From positions 122,148,124 through 122,212,123 of the forward strand of contig NC_083347.1 in the NCBI RefSeq assembly GCF_019175385.1: a DNA stretch of 64,000 bases, written 5' to 3'. The first letter of the stretch is position 1; every line of letters begins with the position of its first letter. The notes beneath the pieces are model-generated. The model was given only the letters and a program-made list of their open reading frames with translations. It did not search any database and had not been told where the DNA came from. Source of the DNA: Lycium barbarum (taxonomy: Eukaryota; Streptophyta; Magnoliopsida; Solanales; Solanaceae). This document shows, in pieces, positions 36,416 through 49,094 of the stretch. The translations under genes were made by a program, and so were the position numbers.

Positions 36416-38079
36416 AATCAATATAATAACAAATAATGTCATTTTTATATTTATATCCACTATTTTTATTTTGTTTATTATCTATATATACTCGTTTAAT
36501 AAAAAATAAATGAATTGGTATCCCATGACACTTGGAGCAAGGTATATTTGCCCTTGAATTATAAAAGCTTCTCATTAATTAGGAGTAAAATTATGAGAAG
36601 TCCAAGTTAAATTGTTTATAAATTCAAAAATGCATCATCTTTTAGTAAGACACTAATAAGGAAATAGTCTCAACGAACGACGAAGTACTTTGATATAATT
36701 AAACTCATAAATCACTTTTAATATCATTGGCTTTAATTTTTATTGTGCACCATATAAAGAGGCGGATCCATGATTTAGTTTTATGGCTTCAAACTCATTA
36801 TCATATTATTATACTAAAAGTGAGAAGCTCTTATCTTCAAAGTCAGATTACAATTTTGTTCTTGCACTAAATAAAAAATGTAATAAATAAAATATTTAAT
36901 TAAATATTAAATAATAAGTAATGCTTTTATTTATTAATTAGTAGTAATGCGTGTAAATCAGAAGTTCAACGGAATACATGAAGTTGAATACGTTCAGGAG
37001 CAGTAATGCATTGAATCAAAACATAATCAAGGATCTAATTAAATAGTAGTAATATTTAAATTACATAGAGGTTGTGTAAATAAGAAGTTCAACAAACCTA
37101 CTTTAAAGCAGCTCTTAATTTAGTACATTAATTAATCCTTTTTATTTTTTTGCTATAAATAATTAGGAGAATTGGAATAGTTGCATGGAACAATTAAATG
37201 TAGACTAATTAATTAAGAGTAATAAATACATGAAAGGGAAATTCAAGGAATGCAAATCAGAAAAGAGCTATAAAAAGGAAAGAAAGGATTCTTCAATTCT
37301 TACTCACCATTTTTGTGGGGTCTAGCATCAATTAAATTTTGTCAGGTTTCATCTTCTTCTTTGTTTTTGCAGAAAAAAGCAAGATTGAGATGATGGGAAG
37401 TACCTAGAGCAGTTGGAGTACTCTATATGTAATTGTACAGGAATGTTTAAAAGCATATTTTATTATCCTAGCCTGTAATATTTTAGTTTTGGCATTCAAA
37501 TATTCTTACTGTACTTTTAGTAGTTATTTCTACTTTATCTTAAGAAAGAATTGATATGTTTTTATTTTATTTTATTTGTAATGACAAGATATCTGTTATT
37601 TCTTAAAGGTTTTATTTTGTAATTCGTAATTATCAGTACTCCTTTTGTAAGAGGGGTGAAATTGTTTTGCAAAATTTAAGGAAAAAGTAGGGATCTACAA
37701 GCAATCTGCCATAGATCTACAAGCAATTTGCAATAAACATATTTAAGAAAATAAATAAATCTTTTCAATAATAATAATTTAATGAACTAAAAGTATTAGA
37801 ACACAATAACAGCTTAAGAAATTAAACGGGGAGTTATGATGTTCAGAATTCAACAGAGTTAAATCTTAAAAGTGCGAGATTAAAAAAGATAACCTAGCAG
37901 CTTACCCGTATGATCAACCTGTAGTCTCATTTCACCAGAAATGACAAATTAGAAAGAGATATAAAAACTAAAAATTTCCGAAAAAACCAAAACTACAATT
38001 TTGTGTGATGAATAAAATATGACATTAGTAGTTCAATTTGATTTTTAATAAGGTCAAACATTTAATTTTATAAACTTTA
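36416..38079. other. AT-rich spacer
   Basis: No gene recognised. CTATAAAAAGG near 37268 looks like a TATA box and is followed by CT-rich sequence and TTTTTGCAG at about 37365-37372, but no coding exon of credible length follows. A hAT-like end (GAGGCGGATCCATGATTTAG) sits near 36760. Confidence 0.35.
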
Positions 38080-39335
38080 TGATGACTGTTGTCGGCTATG
38101 CGTCCGCCAAATAGTGTATGTGAGGGACCTGGTTGTGTACCAGTTCCCCTATGCAATGCAGTAAGTAAAGAAGGCACTGTTTTCACCATGGAAAACTCCT
38201 TGCTTGAGGGATTAAAAACCACAACCTACCCCAGTAGGATTTCAACTCCGCTACACGAGCAAATTTATATTAGAACCTATTGTAAGCTAAGAACTAAATC
38301 CCATAATCCCTCAACCCTTACAACAGTATCAACCTAGGAACTAAGTCCCGTAGTCCCTCAACCTTTGCAATACACCAATTGCAAACACCTCCACTTGACT
38401 AACTCTAGCCAATGAAACTAAGGTTGGCTACCTCAAGCCAAACCCAACTAATACACCTAAGACTACACACTAGCCAAGGGTACCACTAATAGATTGAAAG
38501 GTAAACTACCTAACAACTACTAAGAATTTGAAATACCTACAACTTCTTATAAGAGGAGAGTAGGTTTACAAGTTAAAGCACATAAACCAAAGCTTAAAAC
38601 AAACTAAGAGAATAAGGCATCTTCAGTGTTGGAAACATATCCTTTAGTTTGTAATTAGCTTTGTTGAACCCTTATAGTGTCTTATGACGGCTGCACCTTT
38701 TCAGTGATTTTTAGGTTTTCCATGTGATACACAATATATTGTAACATGTTGTGTATATAGTGGGAGCATGTGGGATGGATAGAGACTACTCATTCATTTT
38801 TACCTAAAACATGGGCCAACTCACAGCTATACTTGTGTGCAGCAAGTGGCTTGGCTTTACAACTGTTCTCTACAGACAGTGCAGGGTGCATAAAGAGCAA
38901 ATTACAGACGAGGCCTCTATCTAGTTCTGAAATAGTTTGACAATCATCATAACACAAATGAACTTGGAACTATCAATTTCCCCCTTTTTGATGATGACAA
39001 ACTCATAGACTGATGTTCCCCCTGAGAACTAGCTTCCTACTTGTTCCCTCGACGAAGCTGACCATCATTGTCAGGGCACTTGCAATATGTTAGCAACATA
39101 TAATACCAATTTCAGCGGGAGGACAAAAATTGCCACAATATCATCACATATCAGTCTTCCAGTTCTTCTCCTGTGTTCAACACATCTTCCCACAATTGTG
39201 AATTTTCAGCACAATTTGTCAACACGTCTTCCCCCTTAATCATTGCATAGTTCACATTACTTATGAGCACATATCCAACTTAGCACATTTATTACTTTCT
39301 CATTTCAGCATACTCTTATAACTAACACTTCAACC
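38080..39335 (-). mobile_element. SIRE/Maximus-like copia 3' fragment
   Basis: On the minus strand GTTTGTCATCATCAAAAAGG followed by GGGAAATTGATAG (about 38975-39005) is the distinctive polypurine/LTR junction region of SIRE-type copia elements. The stretch around 38105-38160 (complement of GGTACACAACCAGGTCCCTC) fits the same group. No coding capacity is left; ends not defined. Confidence 0.55.
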
Positions 39336-39399
39336 TGTTGCACCTCAAAAATTTTCGCGTCGTTTGCATCGTAAGTAAACTAAGGTAAGCTCGGAGAGG

Positions 39400-40827
39400 T
39401 GATACGCTCAAATTACGCCTATTAATGGTATAATGCGGACGTTGTCAAACATAGTAACCAAACGAGATTTTGGTCGAATCCCACAGGGAATATGGTGTGA
39501 AAAGGTTACTAAAGTCGTAGGATGCTTAATTTAGGTCTAATATCTTAATCCGATGATTTTGGTAAAAGTTGTTTTTTTTTTTTTTTTTTTTTTTGAAGAT
39601 TAAAGGCTAACTAATTGCTTTGGGTTGTAATTTATGACAAAAGAAACTAAGGTTGTGTCCCCTTTTGATAGAGTGTATGATCATGAGTATTGGTCTTGAT
39701 ATACTTCTAATGGATCATTATATGAATGCACTTAACCTCTAGGTGAGTCTCTACTATTTTACAATAAATAAAGATTATCTCTTTCTATGATTTTCCCAAA
39801 TATAAGAAAGTAACTATAAAAACGATTAATTATGCTAAGTAAATTCTTCTTATTCCTAAGTGAATTTATTAAACAAAGTTTAAAGCTTTGAGTCCTTGTT
39901 ATTTATTCTTACTAACCCTAATTATTTTCCCAAATAAATCAAGGGTTAAGGCTTTAATCAATGTTTGCAACCATTAATTATGAATGAAGAATGAAGAATA
40001 AATAAATCCTAATAACCCATTATGTGTATATCAATCACAAACCCAATCACAAAACACCCATCATTGGGTTCACAACCCTAGTAAGAGAATTTAGCTATTC
40101 ATGACAAAGAACAAGAAATAAGAAATTGAAAAATTCATAATTGCTTACTTTGGAAGAAAAGAGGAATTGAATATACTTGAATTGATGTTTGAACCTTCGA
40201 AAACTAGAGAGTATTTAATGTTCTAAGCCAAAAGTCAAAATATAATAACTCATGATAAATAAAACCCTACATTAGACTATTTATAGGTTTCAAAACGTAA
40301 AGTTACAGAATTTGCACTTCAGTCCCATGCGGCACTTATATGGTCCGTATAATACTGTACGGACCGTATAAAACTTCTACGACCTTCAGCCTCAGGTCTC
40401 AGAGTGAAATACGACTTGGTATTACACAGTTCATATAACTTTATACGGACCGTACAACTTGTTCGTGGAACTCTTCTTCCAATCACAACTTTTTGTCTCC
40501 TCTTCAACATTTCTACGAATCTACTTATACACCCCGTACACTATTATACAGTCCGTATAAGCGTCCGTGTTTCAACATCTTCCAACTGCGACATTCTGCT
40601 GCCTTTCTTCTTTTTGTACGACCACAGATACGGTCCGTGTAACTTTCCACGGACCGTGAAAATCAAGCTTCAGTGCAACTTTTCTGTAACTTCTAATTCT
40701 TGAACCCGAACTTTATGATTTACCTGAAACATGACAAAAACACATCAAAACAACACATACTTGCCTAAAAACAAGTAAAACTTCTCGTAAAAGAGTATCA
40801 ATTATGCCACAATTTTCCGGCACATCA
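39400..40827 (-). mobile_element. Solo LTR, Tat/Athila-like gypsy, 1.4 kb
   Basis: TGATACGCTCAAATTACGCC ... TTTTCCGGCACATCA with perfect AGAGG duplications (39395-39399 and 40828-40832). On the minus strand its end (GACAACGTCCGC, GTAATTTGAGCGTATCA) matches the LTR end at 46000-46068, so it is the same group. TATA-like CCTATAAATAGTC near 40273-40290. A T(26) run lies at about 39569. Confidence 0.88.
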
Positions 40828-40912
40828 AGAGGTCATGGAACCTTTATAAGGTTAATGAATACTCTAAACAAGTGTCAAGCAAGTGCCTAAAGGTTCCAGG
40901 ACCAAGCGAATC

Positions 40913-43591
40913 TGTCACGACCCGACTAGGGGCCATGACGGGTACCTGGCGCTGACCACCGAGCACCACTCATACTACTACTCATCATACTCATCCTGCA
41001 TTCATTCATTATTCTCACGCTTTTAATAATAGGAAAACCATTTTCACTTTGAAACATATTTACCTTTATATACATAAGCCCTTCGGCTATCAAAATAATA
41101 TATAAACAGCGAGGAAATCGCGAGACCATGCTACCCACACATACTTATCTACGAGCCTCTACTAGAGTACTAGACATATGGACGGGACAATACCTCGCCG
41201 TGCCCAAAACATTTATATATAGAAAATAATAAATCAATGTCATATCCGGAACAACGGAGTGCTCTCAAAGTCTGCTGATAGCTCCTACGAATCTGGATCA
41301 CCTCCCTATCTACCTGTGAGCATGAACACAGTGTCCAAAAGAAAGGACGTCAGTACGAAATATGTACTGAGTATGTAAGGCATGAGTAGTAACATAAGTA
41401 AAACGTGAAGGACAACATAAAATAAAAGACCAAATACCTTTCGAGGTGTTCGTCACGCTTACTTTACCTTTTCTCAAGAATCGTGGAATGCACATACATA
41501 TACATATCATAGTACCGTATCTGCTCATACACATTAAACATTATCCATATTCGGCCACGTAGTGGCTCGACAATATCCATATTCGGCCACGTAGTGGCTC
41601 GACAGTATCCGTATTCGGCCACATAGTGGCTTGACAGATTCACATACACGTCATTCATACCCGGCCATAACAAGGCTCGGTATATCTCATCATTATCATT
41701 GCCATCACTATGGGAGTCTTTTATCAATATTATCTTAAGAGTCTTGAAAGTCGTAAATTCTAGCTTTTCTTGGGAGTGGGACATTTCAGACATTTTAACT
41801 GAATTTGTGATAAGGGAATTATGCTTCTATATCCCCTGGAAAGCACAATCATTTCCGCTATCATGATCATCATTACTGGCATGTCTCACTTTTGAAGAAA
41901 ATAATGACATAAGACAAGGACAACTATCATGAATGTGACAGAGACTCATATGGTATGCTCAATCGTCCCATGAGGACATGTGGAACTTTAGTCTTTGGGT
42001 ATCACTGAGAGGGGAACGACCATCGTAATTGTTGTCATGAAAAACATTCATCAACATCATCATGAGGGCTTTAAGAATCATGGAAGCCTAACATTTAGGA
42101 GTAAGGGCATATTGAAATCACATGTGGGGTTACAACATAGAAATTTCTATCATAAGAACCACTATCAATTTTATCGTAAGATTCATGAAAATTGTGGACC
42201 TCTAGTATATCTGGGCTTAGGAGCGCCGTGAGTGTCGTATGTAGTTTGATAACTATGGAATCAATGTCATTATCATAGAACATGTCTCTTAACTTTATCT
42301 CATGAGAGCTCTTTGTAACATAGACTCATATTTTTCCAGAATATAGGAAGATCATGGAAGATGAGGAAAATCATGTCATATGATTCATGCCTTAGAAAAG
42401 AAGGGACTAGCCTTACATACCTTTACATCTCCTTAACGACTAAGCGTTCTCCTTCCAAGCTCACAACTCTACATGAAGAGAATTCATGCTAAATTAGATC
42501 GTTTCAAACATGCTTGAGTCTAAACTAAAGCGACTAAAAGCTAGCGAAAATTGGACAGCATTTCCTTTGTTTCCAACAACTTTCTCCATGTCATAAAACA
42601 ACTCCCATAATAGCACAATCAATATGTTTCTCAAGTTAAACATTGTTCGCTTCTCAAATTCACTTTCAAAGTCATCCATAACCATGACTATAATACCACA
42701 ACATATTCATTCTTCCCATAATACTTCCTCAACGTCATTAGCATCATTCATAACAAGATTATACTCATCTTATACTAAGAATCATGAATCAATTTAACTT
42801 ACTACTCAAAATACCATTATTTCCATAGTTGAGCTCATATGCTACTTTCTTCTCTAATCCAAGTCTTCCAACCACCCAATATTTTTAATAACATGAACTA
42901 GATGTAAAACTCACCTTTGATTATGTAGGAATGATCTTTGGATGAAGATACTTCACTTGATAAAACCCCCAACTCCAATATCAAAGGATTTCTTGACTTC
43001 TACTAACCCTAGTGAGCCTTTTTGAACTTGATTCTCTTGATTTTTGGTGTTTAATCTTTGATTTCTCTTGGATTTGCTCTTGATTTTGGGCTTAGATCAT
43101 AAGAAGACTTGTTGAGAGAGTTTCTAGAGATTTCTAGGTCCAAAAATGGTAAAATAATGAGTTAGGATCGAATTTGGTCTATTTATAGTGGTCCAGAAAA
43201 TTTTGGACCGACACAACATGCTGTGAGCCTTGCTAGACGCAAAGCGCGCTTTGCTAGCCGCATGTTGTGTCGCAGACCTCGCAACATCACCAAATTTCAC
43301 TGTCACACTTTGCTATGCAACTGCGTTACCACAAAGCGTGCTTTGTTGCTAGCATGTTGCGCCACATATTGCGCCATAATGTGACACTTTGCCAAACTTT
43401 CGCCGAAACTTAACTCCGATGGTACGACGAGTCTTAAACCTTCCCGAGGCTTACTAAACATGGTTTTATTCCATTATATACCCAAGATGGACATATCTAT
43501 CCTCATGACCTTGAAAAATTTGTCCTACCTCCCAAGACTAGGACAACTAGCATTCGGCAAAATTCAACACATGAAAATGCGAGGTGTAACA
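40913..43591 (-). mobile_element. Solo LTR, chromovirus-like, 2.7 kb
   Basis: TGTCACGACCCGACTAG ... GAGGTGTAACA with perfect GAATC duplications (40908-40912 and 43592-43596). On the minus strand a TATA box (CCACTATAAATAGACC) lies near 43172-43190. It contains three copies of a 33-bp unit (41547-41640) and a nested palindrome block (43209-43380). Distantly related to 20257-23155. Confidence 0.9.
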
Positions 43592-44149
43592 GAATCGAAG
43601 AAAATAAATTTGTCAAAAAATTTGGAAGAAAAAGTTGACAGAATTTTGGGCAGATTTTTAGTCAACTTTGGAGGGGTATATCTCCTAGTATATTAGGAGT
43701 TTTAAGGTGTTGAAAAAGCCTAAAGTGAAGTTTGTCGAGTCTAGTTTCCAACGCAACAAACCGCTCGTCGATATGACATTGGGGTAGAGAATTATGAACG
43801 TTACAAGTTAGGCTGACAGAGCAGAAACGCGCTGCTACAGTGCTGCTACAGTGCCACTGACTTTAGCACACTATATAAGGGTTAAAACCACACTATATAA
43901 AGGTTAAAACCCTTCTTTTTTTGTCATAATAATTTCCCAAATATTCTAAAAAATTTAGCAAGCATAAGAGAGCATATATACATCATAAAAGCGAGAATTT
44001 TGAGTAATTTCAAGTAACGAAGTACTAGTCACGGTCCCGGTAACATGTAGTCGCGATTATAATTTTGTTTTGCATTGGAAAGGCTTGGGTACAAATTAAA
44101 TATTGAAGATCTTGCTACTTTATTAAAGATAAGGTATGAATCATTGAAT

Positions 44150-44957
44150 CTCTCTCTTTATTAATATCAAATTTAGCATCTTCCTTCTTTTTTACCAACC
44201 TCTGAGGAAAGGGAGGTTTGGACTTGAAAAGCTGAGTCAAAGGGCGGAGCCCTTTTTACAGTCTGCTTGCTCATGGTATCAGCAACCTTCTTGTCAGTAG
44301 GATTCTCATCAGCAATAATGGGTGCTTCAGACTGCACCTCTTCCTCTTCATTTATCGGCTCAAGATCAACCAACTTCTTATTAGCCCCTTGGAGTATTTT
44401 ACCACTCCTAGTAGTGATGGCAAACACACGACCATTCTTCGGATTCAGAATAGTGTTACTTGAAAGTCCTCCCTTTTTAGGAGGGTGCTGCTCTCTAGAA
44501 ATATCCATCATCTATGACTTAGGCTTCTGAATAGCCGCTGTATGGGAACCCACTATGTCTGTCAGCCTAGATAGAGTCCTCTCAGACTTAGACTGATTTC
44601 CCAGAATCTTCTCAAGCATTGCTTCAACCTTCAAACTACCTTGCTCTGTTGACTGCCCTTTCGGTGGTATATAAGGATTGGAACTCTCGTTCCCAAAATT
44701 GTTACTATTGTTATAGCTCCTTGGTTCGCACCACCATAATTATTGTTGTAGTTTCCTGAGTTGTTATAAGCACCTTGACCTTGCTGAGGTATCCATTGAT
44801 TCTGATTCTGGTAACTACCTTGGCAGTTCTGTCTTTGATAACTCCCTTGAGAGTTATTCACGTAGTTAGCATCTTCAACCTGCATAGGAGGGCCATCATG
44901 AAATGGGCCATCTTGAGTATGGTACATCCCTTTTGGCATAACTGTGTCATCCGAAAT
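44150..44957 (-). pseudogene. Athila/Tat-type gag C-terminal fragment
   Basis: The frame at 44631-45038 has the Gln/Asn-rich region of this gag (QVEDANYVNNSQGSYQRQN, repeated QNQNQW/GNYNNNYGG). The frame at 44173-44511 contains FAITTRSGKIL, a motif at the gag/protease border of Athila-group gypsy elements. The two are separated by a frameshift and a stop near 44511. The fragment ends abruptly at 44957/44958, where an LTR in the opposite orientation begins. Confidence 0.75.
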
Positions 44958-46068
44958 TAATAAAAAGAAAACAAAGAGGACTTCACATTGGAGAACAAAA
45001 TGGAATAAATTTGAAGTACTTAGCTGAAAGGAGTGCATTTCAGATTTTATCTATATGACATAAGATGTTGATATGAAAAAGGATGAATACTTTGGAATTT
45101 GACGTGAAGAAGCAAATAAATAAAGGAGGCAGGTTGAAATTTATCTATGTGGACAAACACCGCTATGAATTCGTTTGTCACAGGTGCTGCGTACCCATAG
45201 ACCTAAATTATTTCCAACTCCTTTATGGACTTGGTTATTTTATTTGGGTTTTTTTTCTACACCTATAAATATTTCATAAGCCACAATTTTTAGACATCTT
45301 TGGCATAAAACTCGAGTTTGGAGGCTAGGGTTCCTACGTAAATATTCTTTCTTTTATTCGAACATTGTTTATGGAAATTTCTTTGTGACAATTGAGATTG
45401 ATACTCTTGTTTTGATTATTTATTCCTTGACATTATTTTTAATCAAGTAAGTTCTTATTATTTTAATTATTCTTGTTCTTTAACGTTTCTCGAGGGATTA
45501 GCTAACCCTAGGGCTCGCCCATTTACTTTGTTTGAAACTCGGAAGAGGAAGAATGGGGCTGGGATAGAATAATTAATATGAATTTGGGGCGTTAACCCTC
45601 ATCTAATGGAAATTGACCTAGGAATAGGCGATACCACTTGTAGCCATATTCAAGTGTTCTTAATGCTCCTAATTGCTTGAGGGATCTTCAATTGGGTAGT
45701 CTAGTTAATCTTCGGGAGAAGTTAATTTAAAGTCATTGTCCGGGGCTAAATAACATAAACTTGCTATTATTTATAATTCGTGAAATAGATTGGATCGTTA
45801 CTTGAGAAATACATTCCTTAATTCCTTACTTGTGGCCATTGATCAATTTACTTGCTTTCTAGATTAGAATTTATATTTCAGGATTTTATCAAAACCTTAT
45901 CAAAAACCACCATTGATGCGTTCGGTCTAGCTATTGTTAGTGATAATTCCTAATCTGCTTAAATTGCCTACATATTGTTCTTTGTGGGATTCGACTCCAA
46001 CCTTGTTGGGTTACTGTATTTGACAACGTCCGCGTTATGCCATTAAAAGGTGTAATTTGAGCGTATCA
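44958..46068 (+). repeat. Gypsy LTR, left-truncated
   Basis: Nearly identical to 47059-48173 but lacking the first ~176 bp of the LTR. It ends ...GAGCGTATCA and is followed by the primer site TTTTGGTGCCATTGCCGGGG (46069 on), so it is a 5' LTR. Confidence 0.85.
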
Positions 46069-46882
46069 AATTTTGGTGCCATTGCCGGGGAACAATTGGC
46101 GTATTTTGGCTAATTTAGGAAATAAGCTAACTTGCTTTGAACCGAACTTGTGAATATTTGTATAGTTGTTCTCTGTGGGATTCGACCCCAACCTTGTTGG
46201 GTTTCTATATTTGACAACGTCCGCGTTATGCCATTAAAAGGTGTAATTTGAGCGTATAGTGAAATAATTGATGAAGAGATGGCTGAAAAATAAAGTGAAG
46301 ATTAGAAAATAATGGGTGATGAAGTCTAAAAGTGCAAAGTGCTTAGGGAAGTGTAAGTCACTATTAAATAGTTTTCCTACCCGTCCCCTAGCCAACATTA
46401 CAACCCGTTAAAGTCCTATTTGATTCTATTCGAGCACACTTAATTAGTAAAGATGTACATAATGGGCAGTCCTATGATTCTTTGTGCATACATGTGAATT
46501 TCTTTGTGAGCGTGAGAGTTGTGCTTTGATGCTAAGTCCTTAATTTACATTCATTCCTTGATTTGAGTGTGTGGACTATTTCTTCTTGTGAGGACACTTG
46601 TTTCATGATAGATATGTGATGTTACTAGATTTCTTTGACAGAGTAGGTGAGCGAGCTTAAATTTGATGAGTTAGAGTCCGTCTATGAGATTTTAGACGTT
46701 TGTTATTTGTTTGTTGATTTGTATATCTTGCATGATGATCAGGAAGTATATATTTGACGGTTTGAGTTGCTATAGAGCCTAATTGTTAGTATCAATCAAA
46801 GTGGTGGTATTTCTAGTCTTGATTTATCGAGAGTGGTTTTAGCGCTTACTTGAGGACAAGCAAGAATTTAAGTGTGGGGTAG
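46069..46882 (+). other. Deleted interior of the Athila-like element
   Basis: Only about 0.8 kb between the LTRs, with no gag or pol frame. It begins with the primer site. At 46160-46257 a second, nearly identical copy of the last ~95 bp of the LTR occurs (CTGTGGGATTCGACCCCAAC to TTTGAGCGTAT), a sign of internal rearrangement. It ends in GAGGACAAGCAAGAATTTAA and the polypurine tract GTGTGGGGTAG. Confidence 0.75.
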
Positions 46883-48173
46883 TGATGTTCGGCCAAAAAT
46901 GCATATATTTAGCCATTGTTGTCTCACATTTTAGTACTTTTAATTGTCTTTTGAGTATTAATTATAATGAGTTGTGCTTAATATTATATTTTTACTATGT
47001 AGGAATAAAGCATTGTGAGAATAAGAAGATTTGGAGCTAAAATTGGAGTAACGTAGTGAAATTAATAAAAAGAAAACAAAGAGGACTTCACGTTGGAGAA
47101 CAAAATGGAATAAATTTGAAGTACTTAGCTGAAAGGAGTGCATTTCAGATTTTTATCTATATGACATAAGATGTTGATATGAAAAAGGATGAATACTTTG
47201 GAATTTGACGTGAAGAAGCAAACAAATAAAAGAGGCAGGTTGAAATTTATCTATGTGAACAAACACCGCTATGAATTCGTTCGTCACAGGTGCTGCGTAC
47301 CCATAGACCTAAATTATTTCCAACTCCTTTATGGACTTGGTTATTTTATTTGGGTTTTTTTTTTACACCTATAAATATTTCATAAGCCACAATTCTTAGA
47401 CATCTTTGGCATAAAACTCGAGTTTGGAGGCTAGGGTTCCTACGTAAATATTCTTTCTTTTATTCGAACATTGTTTATGGAAATTTCTTTGTGACAATTG
47501 AGATTGATACTCTTGTTTTGATTATTTATTCATTGACATTATTTTTAATCAAGTAAGTTCTTGTTATTTTGATTATTCTTGTTCTTTAACGTTTCTCAAG
47601 GGATTAGCTAACCCTAGGCTCACCCATTTACTTTGTTTGAAACTCGGAAGACGAAGAACGGGGTTGAGATAGAATAATTAACATTAATTTGGGGCGTTAA
47701 CCCCCATCTAATGGAAATTAACCTAGGAATAGGCGATACCACTTGTAGCCATATTCAGGTGTTCTTAATGCTCCTAATTGCTTGAGGGATCTTCAATTGG
47801 GTAGTCTAGTTAATCTTCGGGAGAAATTAATTTAGAGTCATTATCCGGGGCTAAATAACATAAACTTGCTATTATTTATAATTCGTGAAATAGATTGGAT
47901 CGTTACTTGAGAAATACATTCCTTAATTCCTTGCTTGTGGCCATTGATCAATTTACTTGTTTTTTATATTAGAATTTATATTTCAGGATTTTATCAAAAC
48001 CTTATCAAAAACCACCATTGATGCGTTCGGTCTAGCTATTGTTAGTGATAATTCCTAATCTGCTTAAATTGCCTACATATTGTTCTTTGTGGGATTCGAC
48101 TCCTACCTTGTTGGGTTACTATATTTGACAACGTCCGCGTTATGCCATTAAAAGGTATAATTTGAGCGTATTA
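46883..48173 (+). repeat. Gypsy 3' LTR, full length
   Basis: Starts TGATGTTCGGCC directly after the polypurine tract, ends GAGCGTATTA (a CA to TA change). 1291 bp. The right flank is TCGCC; the matching left flank is lost with the truncated 5' LTR. Confidence 0.85.
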
Positions 48174-48577
48174 TCGCCCGCAAAGATTGGACGCGTCATA
48201 ATTAATCCGAGTATACATTGAGGGGGCATTTGACTATTTTCTCAAACTTCTACTGCACCTGCACAATATTTGGCAAAGTATTCACTTCCAGAATCCATAT
48301 TATTAACTATCAGGTAATTACATGCGAAATAAATTAAGGTAGTGGAGAAACGATTATTCTTAAACGATAATCAATAATCACACAAAGCCAATTTGAAAAA
48401 GACAGACGGATTCAAAATTTTGACTTTGTGGTTTCTAGATTATAGAAAAGATAGTTTATAGTTTTTGAATATATTATTTATACCTATTAAGTGAATTTCT
48501 TAATATAAATACAAAATTTTAGCCAAAGTAAAATTTTAGCCAAAGTTACTGAATTTTGAAAGACTCGTAGCTAGAAA
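48174..48577. other. AT-rich spacer
   Basis: No gene recognised. The right part (AATTTCTTAATATAAATACA and nearby) resembles an older hAT MITE also seen at 6181-6240. Confidence 0.35.
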
Positions 48578-48721
48578 CAAGGCAGAGCTAGGTAGGTTGG
48601 TGAACCCCTCGTTAAGGTTAAAATTATTTTCTTATGTATATATAGTAGATGTTGAACCCATTCGCGTATTTACTTCTTTATATTTTTGAACCCCTAAGTG
48701 AAAATCCTGGCTCCGCCACTG
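48578..48721. mobile_element. hAT-type MITE, 144 bp
   Basis: Ends CAAGGCAGAGCTAGG and CTGGCTCCGCCACTG, imperfect inverted repeats, with an exact 8-bp duplication GCTAGAAA (48570-48577 and 48722-48729). Confidence 0.85.
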
Positions 48722-48875
48722 GCTAGAAATCTAAGTCCAATAATAGACTAGGGGATACAGGACAAACATGAAACTTGAAAAAAGAGAAGGGGAGATGCAG
48801 GAAAAACAAGTACAGTAATGTAAAATTTTGGTCTAATACACAGCTTGAAGAACAAGAGATGTGAATTCTTTTTAC

Positions 48876-48919
48876 CTGACTTCTTCAGGGTAAAGTGCAG
48901 ATATTAGCCGATAGCAACC
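48876..48919 (-). CDS. Candidate host exon, unidentified gene
   Basis: 44 bp between an AG acceptor (TTTGGCAG) and a GT donor (GTAAAAAG), open in only one frame and reading GCYRLISALYPEEVR. It follows in phase from the next candidate exon at 49055-49094. I do not recognise the protein. Exon length, splice sites and amino-acid composition look like real coding sequence, but so short a match can arise by chance. Confidence 0.35.
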
Positions 48920-49054
48920 CTGCCAAATTAATTTAAAGAAAAATGAAGCTACTGATCTTTGTTTCAGCAAGTAAAAAGAGCAAGTTACTGGGTAAGAGTA
49001 TGATATGTAAGAATCTCAAAATAGCAATAATTAGTAAGAGCACTCAGGGCATAC

Positions 49055-49094
49055 CTTTCTATTAACGGTATAGAGCAATGGAAGAAACGGTTTA
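49055..49094 (-). CDS. Candidate host exon, unidentified gene
   Basis: 40 bp between TATTTCAG and GTATGCCC, reading KPFLPLLYTVNRK in the frame that continues without a break into 48876-48919. Further exons of the same gene were not found; higher coordinates are filled with MITEs and a LINE, so the gene may be disrupted or its other exons may lie far off. Confidence 0.35.

Larger units (their letters stand above)
39336..44050 (+). mobile_element. Tekay/Del-type chromovirus LTR with two nested solo LTRs
   Basis: Three pieces (39336-39399, 40828-40912 and 43592 to about 44050) join into one continuous LTR once the two nested LTRs and one copy of each target duplication are removed. It starts TGTTGCACCTCAAAAATTTT. 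Near 43872 is a TATA box (CACTATATAAGGGTTAAAA), tandemly duplicated at 43892. The right end is not defined; sequence from about 44050 belongs to another element. Confidence 0.75.

Noticed and set aside
37260..37450. TATA-driven small gene
   Set aside because: TATA and a possible intron end are present, but no credible coding exon or RNA-gene feature.
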